58,007 nucleotides of DNA from Methylobacterium sp. J-067. Lineage in GTDB: Bacteria > Pseudomonadota > Alphaproteobacteria > Rhizobiales > Beijerinckiaceae. The stretch lies in NCBI RefSeq assembly GCF_022829465.1, contig NZ_JAKSXZ010000020.1, positions 1-58,007 on the forward strand, read 5' to 3'. The notes beneath the pieces were generated by a model. That model ran no database searches, was not told where the DNA came from, and saw nothing but the letters and a program-made list of their open reading frames with translations. The translations under genes and the position numbers were made by a program. This document shows, in pieces, positions 45,224-52,800 of the stretch; the stretch's first letter is position 1, and every line of letters begins with the position of its first letter.

Positions 45224-45859
45224 TTAGAACGTGTAACCGATCTTGCCGCCGTAGTTCGTCAGGCCGCGGTTGTTGGCGCAGAGACCGGCGTTCGACATGT
45301 GTTCGATCGTGGCCATGATGCTCCAATGTTCCGTCAGGCGATAGCCGAGCGCGGCGGCCTCACGGAAGAGCGGCGAGCAGCCCAGGGTGTTGAAGCCGTA
45401 GGGCGTGGTGGCCTTCGGGCCGGTATAGCCGTTATGGGCGGCGCCGCCGAAGAAGCCGTCGATGAAGATTTTGCGGCCCAGGGTCTCCGGGAAGACCTCC
45501 ACGGTCCAGGTGGCGCCGAGATAGGCGTAGCTGGTCCGGCCGCCGGTGTTGTAGCTGCCGCCGACGGTCGGGCGCGGGATGAACGCCTGCCAGAAGGGAT
45601 CCTGGAAGATCACGGGCTTGGCCAACAGGATTTCGCCGTTGACGTTTTCCTTGCTGAAGCCCCGCGCCTTGCCCTCGGCGCTGCCGGGATCCTGCACCGC
45701 GCCGCCGATTCGCACTTCGGAGACGAAGCTGAGGGGCTGCGCCGGAGCCGCGTAATAATAGGCCGGGGCGGGAGCGGCGCCGAGATCGGCGGCGACGGCC
45801 GGCACCAGGTTGGCAGCCGTGACGAGGCCGGCGAGGAAGGCGCGGAAAGTGGCGGTCAT
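45224..45859 (-). CDS. PagL-like lipid A 3-O-deacylase (outer membrane)
   Basis: PagL removes the 3-position acyl chain from lipid A. The 211-residue protein has a signal peptide (residues 1-24), a region of alternating beta strands and the catalytic segment EHMSNAGLCANNRGLTNYGG, with the His-Ser of PagL (H-x-S-N). It ends in the C-terminal aromatic residue typical of outer-membrane barrels (IGYTF). It lies inside the otherwise conserved gene block between the twin-TM and PduO genes. Confidence 0.8.
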   Translation of the reverse strand: MTATFRAFLAGLVTAANLVPAVAADLGAAPAPAYYYAAPAQPLSFVSEVRIGGAVQDPGSAEGKARGFSKENVNGEILLAKPVIFQDPFWQAFIPRPTVGGSYNTGGRTSYAYLGATWTVEVFPETLGRKIFIDGFFGGAAHNGYTGPKATTPYGFNTLGCSPLFREAAALGYRLTEHWSIMATIEHMSNAGLCANNRGLTNYGGKIGYTF

Positions 45860-45987
45860 GCGGGCTCGGTGGGCGTAGCGAAGGCGAAACGTTGCCCGAA
45901 CTTACCACGGAGCTCGGCCGTTGAGCCCCGTTTCATCCGGCCCTGTCAGGAAAACCCCACCCCTGCGGCAGCCGTGTCACACTCGGT

Positions 45988-46173
45988 TCAGGCCGAACGC
46001 CACCACACCACGCCCATGATGAAGACGATGGCGATGAACTGCAGCAGCACGCGCAGGCGCATCAGCCGCTGGGACACGCTCGCGCTGCCGCCGCGCATCA
46101 TGTTGGCGAGGCCCAGGAAAAGCACCACGGCCACGGCGAGGCAGGCGATGAGGACGAGGGTGTTGGACGACAT
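45988..46173 (-). CDS. Twin-transmembrane small protein (HIG1-like)
   Basis: The 61-residue protein has two transmembrane helices (LVLIACLAVAVVLFLGLANM and VLLQFIAIVFIMGVVWW) with a short basic loop containing RLMRLRVLLQ, as in the HIG1 domain of respiratory assembly factors. Proteins of this type commonly precede the adenosyltransferase-etf cluster in alphaproteobacteria. The precise function is unknown. Confidence 0.85.
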   Translation of the reverse strand: MSSNTLVLIACLAVAVVLFLGLANMMRGGSASVSQRLMRLRVLLQFIAIVFIMGVVWWRSA

Positions 46174-46278
46174 CGCGGCGGATCCCGGTCGGTGCGGCCC
46201 CGGGCGCGGGGTGCGCCAGCACCTATAGCGGGCGCCGCACCGCCGCGCAGCCCGCCGGGCGAAACCGAGTGTCGCGGT

Positions 46279-47052
46279 TCAGGGCGCCGTCTTGCGCTCC
46301 GGCGTCGTCGCGTCCGCGAAGCGCAGCGCGACCGACCGGCCTTGCGCCGGCGGATCGGTGAGCTTCGCCCGGAACCGCGCGGATTCCCCCGTCCCGAGGG
46401 TCGCTCGGGGGGGCGGGGCGGGAAACGACTTGAGCGGCTTGCCGGCCGCGTCGCTGATCTCGATCCGCAGGGGCGGCACCGGTACGCCGGCCCGGCCGAC
46501 GCCGACGAGATCGCCCTCGATCACCAGTTCGGCGGGGCGATCCTCGCCGGCCGGGTTCTGGAAGGCGACGACATCGCGGATCTCCAAGCCCCACCGGTTC
46601 ACCGGCAGGCCGATGGCGGAGAAGACCGAGGCGGTGTGCGGCACGAGGCCGACGATGGTGTTGCGGGCGAGGCAGGCCACCGGCAAGGCGGCGAGCAAGG
46701 TGAGCCCGAGAATCGCGGGCGGCGACAGGAAGGGACTCTTCGGCAGGGTGCGCCGCTTCGGCTTCGCCTTCTTCGCCGGCACCTTGCGCTTGCGCGGGGC
46801 CGGCTCATCGGCCGGCGCCGCCTCGGGCTGGGCGGTGTCACGGACGGCGGCGGCGGCTTCGGCCCAGGCGGCGTCGGCCACCGGATCGTCCTGCGCCTCG
46901 GGGATCGGCTCCTGCGGCTCCTCGACGGCGGCGTCGGGGGTGAGGAACCAGGTCTCCCGACAGGCGGCACACCGAACCGAGCGGCCCTCCGGCCCGATCT
47001 TCGCCGCATCGATGCGGTAACTGCTGGCGCAGGTCGGGCAGGTGATCAACAT
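46279..47052 (-). CDS. MJ0042-type zinc-ribbon membrane protein
   Basis: The 257-residue protein opens with two CxxC pairs (MLITCPTCASSYRIDAAKIG, then VRCAACRETW), the MJ0042 zinc finger. An acidic linker and a basic patch lead to a transmembrane helix (about 139-160). A C-terminal extracytoplasmic domain (IRDVVAFQNPAGEDRPAELV) is the DUF3426-like part. It is divergent from ftsE, an arrangement seen in related genomes; function unknown. Confidence 0.85.
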   Translation of the reverse strand: MLITCPTCASSYRIDAAKIGPEGRSVRCAACRETWFLTPDAAVEEPQEPIPEAQDDPVADAAWAEAAAAVRDTAQPEAAPADEPAPRKRKVPAKKAKPKRRTLPKSPFLSPPAILGLTLLAALPVACLARNTIVGLVPHTASVFSAIGLPVNRWGLEIRDVVAFQNPAGEDRPAELVIEGDLVGVGRAGVPVPPLRIEISDAAGKPLKSFPAPPPRATLGTGESARFRAKLTDPPAQGRSVALRFADATTPERKTAP

Positions 47053-47236
47053 CGGCGGCTGACTCGACGCGGCCGCGATGGCCCTTCGAGGGGGCCGAAC
47101 GGCAGAAAAACTCTTGAGAAATGGTGCCCGAACGGGGTTAACCTCGCGTGAAGCCGCGAGCGGCGCCCCGCCTCCGCGCGGCGCGGCCCGCCGGCATGTA
47201 TCGTGAACCAGCCTTCGGGCCAGCGGCGGGACGGCG

Positions 47237-47947
47237 TTGAACGTTCAGGCAACCATGAAGAGCCTGCTGCCGGGGGCCGAACGGCCCGTCGTGCAGTTCG
47301 AGCATGTCGGAATGCGCTACGGCCTCGGGCCGGAAGTGCTCTCCGACGTGAGCTTCCGCATCGCGCCGCACTCCTTTCAATTCCTCACCGGCCCCTCGGG
47401 CGCGGGCAAGACGACGCTGCTGCGGCTCATCCTGCTCTCCGTCCGCCCGACGCGCGGCACCGTCTCGATCTTCGGCGAGGAGGTCTCCGGCATCTCCAGC
47501 GAGAAGCTCACCCTGCTCCGACGCCGGATGGGCGTGGTGTTCCAGGATTTCCGCCTGCTCGACCACCTCACCACCTATGAGAACGTCGCCCTGCCCCTGC
47601 GGGTGCAGGGCCGCTCGGAGACGAGCTACCGCGCCGAGGTGGTGGAGTTGCTGCGCTGGGTCGGGCTCGGCGAGCGGATGCACGCGCTCCCTCCCCTGCT
47701 CTCCGGCGGTGAGAAACAGCGCGCCGCCATCGCCCGCGCGCTCATCGCCCGGCCGGACCTGCTGCTGGCCGACGAGCCCACCGGCAACGTCGACCCCGCC
47801 CTCGGGCGGCGGCTGCTGCGCCTCTTCCTCGAACTGAACAAGCTCGGCACCTCCGTGATCATCGCCACCCACGATTTCGGCATCATGGATGCCGTGAACG
47901 CCCGCCGCATGGTGTTGAACGCCGGCCGGCTGCGGATCGAGGAATGA
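47237..47947 (+). CDS. ftsE: Cell-division ABC ATPase FtsE
   Basis: FtsEX controls septal peptidoglycan hydrolysis. The 236-residue ATPase has Walker A GPSGAGKTT, Q-loop QDFRLL, signature LSGGEKQR and Walker B LLLADEPTGNVD, with the switch His in IIATHDFG. TTG 47237 is used; ATG 47255 in frame is an alternative. ftsX overlaps by four bases (ATGA). Confidence 0.93.
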   Translation: MNVQATMKSLLPGAERPVVQFEHVGMRYGLGPEVLSDVSFRIAPHSFQFLTGPSGAGKTTLLRLILLSVRPTRGTVSIFGEEVSGISSEKLTLLRRRMGVVFQDFRLLDHLTTYENVALPLRVQGRSETSYRAEVVELLRWVGLGERMHALPPLLSGGEKQRAAIARALIARPDLLLADEPTGNVDPALGRRLLRLFLELNKLGTSVIIATHDFGIMDAVNARRMVLNAGRLRIEE

Positions 47948-48906
47948 GCATCGCGGCCAAGGCACGGGCCCGCGCGGCGGCGGCGTTTCCGGTGGACCCG
48001 ACCCTCCCCGCCAACCTCCGGCGCAACGCGCCCCTCGTCCCCACGGACACCGCCGCCGGGCGCTCCCTGGCGGCTGTCATCGCCATCCTCACCTTCCTCG
48101 CGGGCCTCTGCGCGGGCGCCGCCGAGATGGTCGCCGCCAATGCCGGCCAGTGGCAGACCAGCGTCGCACAGGAAGTCACGATCCAGGTCCGGCCCGGCCC
48201 CGGCCGGGATGTCGATGCCGACGTCGCCAAGGCACAGGCGATCGCCAAGGACGAGCCCGGCATCGCCCAGACTCGGATCTTCTCGAAGGCCGAATCCGAA
48301 CGGCTGCTCGAACCCTGGCTCGGAACCGGGCTGGATCTCACCGACCTGCCGGTGCCGCGCCTCATCGCCCTCAGGATGTCGGGGGAGCGCACCGATCTCG
48401 GCCGGTTGCGCACCCGCCTCACCGACGCCCTGCCCGGCGTCGCGGGCCTCGACGACCACGCCCTGTGGTTGCAGCGCCTGTCCACCGCCGCCAACGCCTT
48501 CGTGGGCGCGGGCGTCGGCCTCGTGGTACTGGTGCTGGTGGCGACCGGGCTGGCCGTCACCTTCGCCACGCGCGGCGCCATGGCCGGCAACAAGGAGGTG
48601 GTGGAAGTGCTCCACTTCGTGGGCGCCGGGGACGATTACATCGCCCGCGCCTTCCAGGCCCGGTTCTTCGGCCTCGGCCTGCGTGGCGGCGGCATCGGGG
48701 CGGCCTGCGCCATCCTCGCCTTCATCGTCGCCGGGCTCATCACCGGCTCGGCCTCCTCCGGGCCGGCGGGCCAGGAGATCGAGGCCCTGTTCGGCGCCTT
48801 CCAGATCGGCTGGCGCGGCTATCTCAGCATCGCCCTCATCGGGGGAATCGCCTCCCTCGTCACTGGCGCCGTCTCGCGCATCACAGTGAGGAGATACCTC
48901 TCCTGA
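47944..48906 (+). CDS. ftsX: Cell-division permease FtsX
   Basis: The 320-residue membrane subunit of FtsEX has an N-terminal cytoplasmic stretch, a first helix near 40-60 (LAAVIAILTFLAGLCAGAAE), a periplasmic domain with VTIQVRPGPGRDVDADV, and three C-terminal helices. The FtsX segment EVVEVLHFVGAGDDYIARAF lies between helices 2 and 3. Start and stop overlaps show coupling to ftsE. Confidence 0.93.
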   Translation: MSIAAKARARAAAAFPVDPTLPANLRRNAPLVPTDTAAGRSLAAVIAILTFLAGLCAGAAEMVAANAGQWQTSVAQEVTIQVRPGPGRDVDADVAKAQAIAKDEPGIAQTRIFSKAESERLLEPWLGTGLDLTDLPVPRLIALRMSGERTDLGRLRTRLTDALPGVAGLDDHALWLQRLSTAANAFVGAGVGLVVLVLVATGLAVTFATRGAMAGNKEVVEVLHFVGAGDDYIARAFQARFFGLGLRGGGIGAACAILAFIVAGLITGSASSGPAGQEIEALFGAFQIGWRGYLSIALIGGIASLVTGAVSRITVRRYLS

Positions 48907-49048
48907 TTGCGACGGATCGCGCATCGCCCATTCACGGTCGCGAACGGTCGCCATTCCTTAAGTGTTTGGCAACCAGTTGGGAGAGTGATCTGTGGGCAGC
49001 CGTCGGGGCTGCCTCCACGTCGCCGTATTCGGCGCTAGGCTCCGGAGG

Positions 49049-49858
49049 ATGAACACGCGGATGACGCGCGCTCCCGTCTCTCTCGCGACCGACGCCATCG
49101 GCTGGGTCTGGAACGAGCAGGCGCCCGCCTCCCCGGCCAAGGGGATGGGCGACGGGTCCGGCAGGGTGCCGGGCAGGACGAACCGGGAGTTGGCCCTGCA
49201 GTGCGGCGCCGCCGCGGCCGGACTGTGCTTCGTCGCCTTCGTCGCCGGCTTCTTCGCCTTCGTCGCCCTCCTCGCCCGCCAGGAACGCATCCCCGAGGGG
49301 CGCACGGACGGGATCGTTGCCCTCACCGGCGGCGCCCAGCGCATCGGCGATGCCATCGATCTGCTGGCGGCGGGCTACGGCCGGCGCCTCCTCATCACGG
49401 GCGTGAACGAGCGCACGAGCCGCGAGGAGATCGCCCGGCTCAACCCGACCCAGCGCCAGCTCATCGCCTGCTGCGTCGATCTCGATTACCGGGCGCGCAA
49501 CACGATCGGCAACGCCATCGAGACGCGCCGCTGGATGCGCACGCACCATTTCAGCACCGTGGCCGTCGTCACCTCGAACTACCACATGCCGCGCACGCTG
49601 GTGGAACTCGACCACGCGTTACAGGAGAGCGAGCGGATCGTCCCCCACCCGGTGGTGACCGAAGGGTTCGATGCCGGTGCGTGGTGGCGGAGCCCGCCCG
49701 TCGCGCGGCTCGTGGCTTCGGAATACGTGAAGTTCCTCGTGAGCTGGGTGCGCACCCGGTTCGAGGACGATCCGGAGCGGTCGCGGGCGGCGGTGGTGCT
49801 GGGGCGGCGCAAGCCGATCAAGATGGTGGCCGAGCCGCTGATGCGCGGCATCGATTGA
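49049..49858 (+). CDS. YdcF/SanA-like DUF218 membrane protein
   Basis: The protein of about 269 residues has one hydrophobic helix (AAAAGLCFVAFVAGFFAFVALLA, about 53-75) and the DUF218 domain with ALTGGAQRIGDAIDLLAAGY, LLITGVNERTSREE, ARNTIGNAIETRRWMR and VVTSNYHMPRTLVEL. The family is tied to envelope integrity and may act on nucleotide-like or lipid-linked substrates. GGAGG touches ATG 49049; ATG 49061 is the other possible start. Confidence 0.85.
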   Translation: MNTRMTRAPVSLATDAIGWVWNEQAPASPAKGMGDGSGRVPGRTNRELALQCGAAAAGLCFVAFVAGFFAFVALLARQERIPEGRTDGIVALTGGAQRIGDAIDLLAAGYGRRLLITGVNERTSREEIARLNPTQRQLIACCVDLDYRARNTIGNAIETRRWMRTHHFSTVAVVTSNYHMPRTLVELDHALQESERIVPHPVVTEGFDAGAWWRSPPVARLVASEYVKFLVSWVRTRFEDDPERSRAAVVLGRRKPIKMVAEPLMRGID

Positions 49859-49865
49859 GCCGCCG

Positions 49866-50198
49866 CTAGTTGCCCTTGCAGCGGGTGCGGATCGCCTCCG
49901 CGAATTCCTTCTCGGACCCCTGGACCTGCGCGAGACCCGTGTTGCGCTCCGTGCCCGAGAGGCAGCGAGCGTAGACGGCGGCCACCCGGCGCATCGTGTC
50001 GACATGGCGCCGCCAGACGCGGCAGCTCTTCGCCACGTCGCCGATGTCGGCCTGCTCCAATTGGTCGATGGCCTGCCGCTGCATCGATTGCGCGACCACC
50101 ACGTCACGGGGGCAGGTCGTGTCGCCACCCTGGGCGAGCGCGGGCACCGCGACGATGCCGAGGACGGCGAGCGTCACGAACGCATGGCGGATCGGCAT
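49866..50198 (-). CDS. Small exported protein, unknown
   Basis: The 110-residue protein has a signal peptide (FVTLAVLGIVAVPALA) and a helical mature part with four Cys (TTCPRD, KSCRVW, ARCLSG, TRCKGN). Two disulfides are likely in the periplasm. Its ATG shares one base with the ptsN stop (TGATG), implying coupled translation. The family is not recognised. Confidence 0.7.
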   Translation of the reverse strand: MPIRHAFVTLAVLGIVAVPALAQGGDTTCPRDVVVAQSMQRQAIDQLEQADIGDVAKSCRVWRRHVDTMRRVAAVYARCLSGTERNTGLAQVQGSEKEFAEAIRTRCKGN

Positions 50199-50665
50199 CA
50201 GGCGGCTCGGGAGGCGGCGTTGCGGGTGAGCAGCGCGAACAGGGCCGCCTCGTCGCGGGCGGCGCGGATGCTGCCGAGCATGCCCGGCTCCCGCAGGACG
50301 CGCGCCACCTGCGCCAGGGCCTTCAGATGGTCGGCCCCCGCCCCTTCCGGGGCGAGGAGCAGGAAGGCGATGTCGACGGGTTCACCGTCCAGCGCCTCGA
50401 AATCCACGGGGCGGTCGAAGCGGGCGAACAGGCCGAACAGCCGGTCGAGCCCCGCCAGCTTGCCGTGGGGGATCGCCACGCCCTCGCCGATTCCGGTCGA
50501 GCCGAGGCGTTCCCGCTGCAGCAGGGTGTCGAACACGGCCCGGTCCGAGAGCATCGGCAGATGCCGCACGGACTGGGCCGCAAGGTCCTGCAACACCTGC
50601 TTCTTCGAGCGGGCGCGCAGCGCGCAGACCACCGCATCCGGGGCCAGAAACTCGAGAAGTGGCAT
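50198..50665 (-). CDS. ptsN: Nitrogen-related PTS EIIA protein PtsN
   Basis: EIIA-Ntr is phosphorylated by the PtsP-PtsO chain and regulates potassium, nitrogen and stress functions. The 155-residue protein has the phosphorylated His in GIGEGVAIPHGKLAGL and the family blocks LLQRERLGSTGIG and VDIAFLLLAPEGAGADHLKA. ATG 50665 gives the normal length. It follows hpf, as is typical in Proteobacteria. Confidence 0.94.
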   Translation of the reverse strand: MPLLEFLAPDAVVCALRARSKKQVLQDLAAQSVRHLPMLSDRAVFDTLLQRERLGSTGIGEGVAIPHGKLAGLDRLFGLFARFDRPVDFEALDGEPVDIAFLLLAPEGAGADHLKALAQVARVLREPGMLGSIRAARDEAALFALLTRNAASRAA

Positions 50666-50797
50666 GGAACGACCGTTGCCCCGCCGCCTAGCACCCCGGG
50701 GAGCCGGCCCCCTCAAGATCGCCGTGCCCGCCCTAAGCCGGACACGCCCCTATCCAATAGTCGGATAACGAGGTCGGTTCCGGCTCTGTTCTGCGCA

Positions 50798-50817
50798 CGC
50801 CTGATGTGAGTCAGGCG
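50798..50817 (-). terminator. Hairpin at the 3' end of hpf
   Basis: CGCCTGA and TCAGGCG (perfect 7 bp, 6-base loop) overlap the hpf stop codon. No T-run follows, so it could attenuate rather than stop transcription into ptsN. A second repeat TATCC-AATAGTC-GGATA lies at 50751-50767. Confidence 0.3.
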
Positions 50818-51407
50818 ACGCCCGTCGGAGGATCGACCCAGCCGATCGCCCCGTCGCTGCGCCGATATACGATGTTGATGCGCCCGGTGCCAGCGTGGAC
50901 GAAAACAACGACGGGGGATCCTGTCATGTCCAGGGCCGTGACCGCCTCCCCCACCGTGTGCCGCTGTAGGGTCTTGGTGCTCTCGGCGACGATCGGGGGA
51001 TGGGCGTCGCCCTCCTCCTCCGGCTCGGCATCCTCCTCGTCCGGCGCGGCGAAGACGGCGTAGGCGGCCTCCATCGCGGGGTCGTCCCGGGCGGCGCTGG
51101 CATGTTCCTTCAGGCGGTGCTTGTAGCGCCGGAGGCGGGTCTCCAGCCGGTCGGCGGTCTGCTCGAAGCTCGCCCGCGGATCGTGCGCGGCGCCCACGGC
51201 CTCCATGGTGAGGCCGGAGACGAGGTGCAGCACGCAATCGGTGCGGTACGCGCTCCCATCTCGGCGAAGGGTGACGTGGCCGGTGCAGCCATCCTGCATG
51301 TGGGTGTCGAGATATTTGGACAGCGTCGCCGCCATCCGTTCCTCGACCCTGGTGCGCAGGCTTTCACCGAGATCCACCCCGTGGCCGGTGACGCGCAGAG
51401 ACCTCAT
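50811..51407 (-). CDS. hpf: Long-form ribosome hibernation promoting factor
   Basis: Long HPF dimerises 70S ribosomes into inactive 100S particles in stationary phase. The 198-residue protein has the N-domain (LRVTGHGVDLGESLRTRVEE then VTLRRDGSAYRTDCVLHLVS) and the C-terminal dimerisation domain (TLQRHTVGEAVTALDMTGSP, VVFVHAGTGRINIVYRRSDG). rpoN, its frequent neighbour, is not seen upstream. ATG 51407 follows GGAGGGAGC. Confidence 0.95.
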   Translation of the reverse strand: MRSLRVTGHGVDLGESLRTRVEERMAATLSKYLDTHMQDGCTGHVTLRRDGSAYRTDCVLHLVSGLTMEAVGAAHDPRASFEQTADRLETRLRRYKHRLKEHASAARDDPAMEAAYAVFAAPDEEDAEPEEEGDAHPPIVAESTKTLQRHTVGEAVTALDMTGSPVVVFVHAGTGRINIVYRRSDGAIGWVDPPTGVA

Positions 51408-51541
51408 GCTCCCTCCTGTGCTTCTGATGCCACAGGAATTAGAGACCCGTTTTCGCCCGAGTCAACGGAGCCCCCCGCTTTCGTGAGCCGGCGCAGCGGC
51501 GAGCGGATGGCAAAAGTCCCGAACCGTTAACCATTCGGCCC

Positions 51542-52324
51542 CTACGGTCCCGGCGATCCGGATGGGAGTTCGCGATGACCGCTCTGTTCATCTTCGCCGT
51601 CATTCCCCTCACCGTCGCCATCGTCCTGGCGCGCGGTGAGCCCGTGAAGACCATCAGCTGCCTCGGCGCCATGAGCGTCGGCTGCCTGATCGCCTGCTAC
51701 AGCGTCTTCGGCTTCGTCCGCAGCCGCGTCTTCGGCGTGGCCCGCTGAGGCCCCGTTCCGGCCCTCGCGCCCCGCTGCGCCGGCGGCCGTGAGCGCGACG
51801 CAGCCGCGCATGGCGGACACCGCCTCGCGCAAGGCCCATTCCAGTTCCGCCACGCGGTCCGAGAGGATCGCCGCTGCGGCCTCGGCGGCGTCGGCGGCCT
51901 CGCCTTGTTCCTTGAGGGACGCGAGGATCCCCTGGGCGGTGGCCCGCGCGTCGTTGCGCTCGCGCTTCAGGCGCTCGATCTCCGTCTCCGCCTCCTCCGC
52001 GCGCTGTTTCCAGCCCCCGGCGAGGGCTGCGGCTTCGAGGGCCGCGACGCGCTGACGGGCGTCTTCGAGCTGCGAGCGCAGGCGCACGCCATCGGCCTCC
52101 GCCGAGGTGGCGCGGAATTCGGCATCGTTGGCGGCGGCCAGGGCGGCGCGGATGTTCTGGGCATCGATGAGGATGCCGTCTTCCGCAAAGCATTCCGCCA
52201 GCGCCACGAGCGCCTGCCGCTGCGCTTCGGTCAGCACCGCCCCATCCCAGGAGAAGACAGCATGGGATAGGCACACATCACGCCGCCCGCGTGATGTCGA
52301 GTCCGGCTCGGACGCGATGAACAC
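51542..52324 (-). CDS. Coiled-coil protein, C-terminal extent doubtful
   Basis: The frame of up to 260 residues (GTG 52324; later GTGs are also possible) has a convincing helical part at about 30-175: VLTEAQRQALVALAECFAED, LRSQLEDARQRVAALE and RAEEAETEIERLKRERNDAR. This is a long coiled coil without known domains. The last 70 residues or so are Ala/Gly/Asp-rich and lie opposite the 57-residue membrane protein, so they look like antisense read-through. The true protein may be altered there or the sequence may carry a frameshift. Confidence 0.5.
   Translation of the reverse strand: MFIASEPDSTSRGRRDVCLSHAVFSWDGAVLTEAQRQALVALAECFAEDGILIDAQNIRAALAAANDAEFRATSAEADGVRLRSQLEDARQRVAALEAAALAGGWKQRAEEAETEIERLKRERNDARATAQGILASLKEQGEAADAAEAAAAILSDRVAELEWALREAVSAMRGCVALTAAGAAGREGRNGASAGHAEDAAADEAEDAVAGDQAADAHGAEAADGLHGLTARQDDGDGEGNDGEDEQSGHRELPSGSPGP
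51575..51748 (+). CDS. 57-residue two-helix membrane protein
   Basis: ATG 51575 follows GGGAG and runs to TGA 51746-51748. The translation (MTALFIFAVIPLTVAIVLAR, then GEPVKTISCLGAMSVGCLIA, then CYSVFGFVRSRVFGVAR) has two hydrophobic helices joined by a short loop. It lies wholly opposite the 3' part of a minus-strand open frame, so only one may be real in this region. The plus-strand frame has the better ribosome site and membrane-protein character. Confidence 0.5.
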   Translation: MTALFIFAVIPLTVAIVLARGEPVKTISCLGAMSVGCLIACYSVFGFVRSRVFGVAR

Positions 52325-52448
52325 GCGGTTTCTGGTTTATCCGGTGTTACCGATGACGACGGCCTTCGGCGGGTGCGCTTCGGGACATGGCGCAGTGACG
52401 CCGCCCGGTGATGACGACCCGACGAAGCCGCTGAACGGCATTTGTTAA
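52317..52448 (+). CDS. Possible 43-residue lipoprotein-like peptide
   Basis: ATG 52317 to TAA 52446-52448 encodes a short hydrophobic start with a lipobox-like TAFGGC and a tail ending DDDPTKPLNGIC. The end resembles the segment just before the domain in I78 peptidase inhibitors (N-G-x-C), so it could be a truncated relative. There is no ribosome site worth the name, and the start overlaps the divergent coiled-coil frame. Confidence 0.25.
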   Translation: MNTRFLVYPVLPMTTAFGGCASGHGAVTPPGDDDPTKPLNGIC

Positions 52449-52494
52449 CCGGGGCGTGACTCCGATGGTCTTCGTCCTCGGCGAGAGAAGTGCA

Positions 52495-52746
52495 ATGGAC
52501 ACGGAGCGGCGACGACAACGGCGCGACGATGCCTTCAAGACCGGCACGCTCTTCTTCGCGGAAGGCCGTCAGTGCGCGGATTGTCTCGTTTGGAATCTGA
52601 GCATGTTCGGCGCCATGCTCGAAGTCGAAGACGACACCGAAGTGTCGAACTCCGGTCGTTTCATCTGCGAACGACTGTACGCTGATCGGGCCTACCGGAT
52701 GATCTGGCGCGACGGCCGGAAACTCGGAATCGAATTCGAAGACTGA
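52495..52746 (+). CDS. PilZ domain protein
   Basis: The 83-residue protein has an Arg-rich start (RRRQRRDDAF), the N-x-S-x-x-G loop in LVWNLSMFGAMLEVED and the closing strand YRMIWRDGRKLGIEFED. These fit a small PilZ domain able to bind c-di-GMP. ATG 52495 follows GAGAGAAG. It is convergent with an HD-GYP gene 54 bp away. Confidence 0.75.
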   Translation: MDTERRRQRRDDAFKTGTLFFAEGRQCADCLVWNLSMFGAMLEVEDDTEVSNSGRFICERLYADRAYRMIWRDGRKLGIEFED

Positions 52747-52800
52747 CCCGATAGGTCATTCGCGGCGCACCTTGCCGCCGGACACGTCTTCCGTCGTCGC

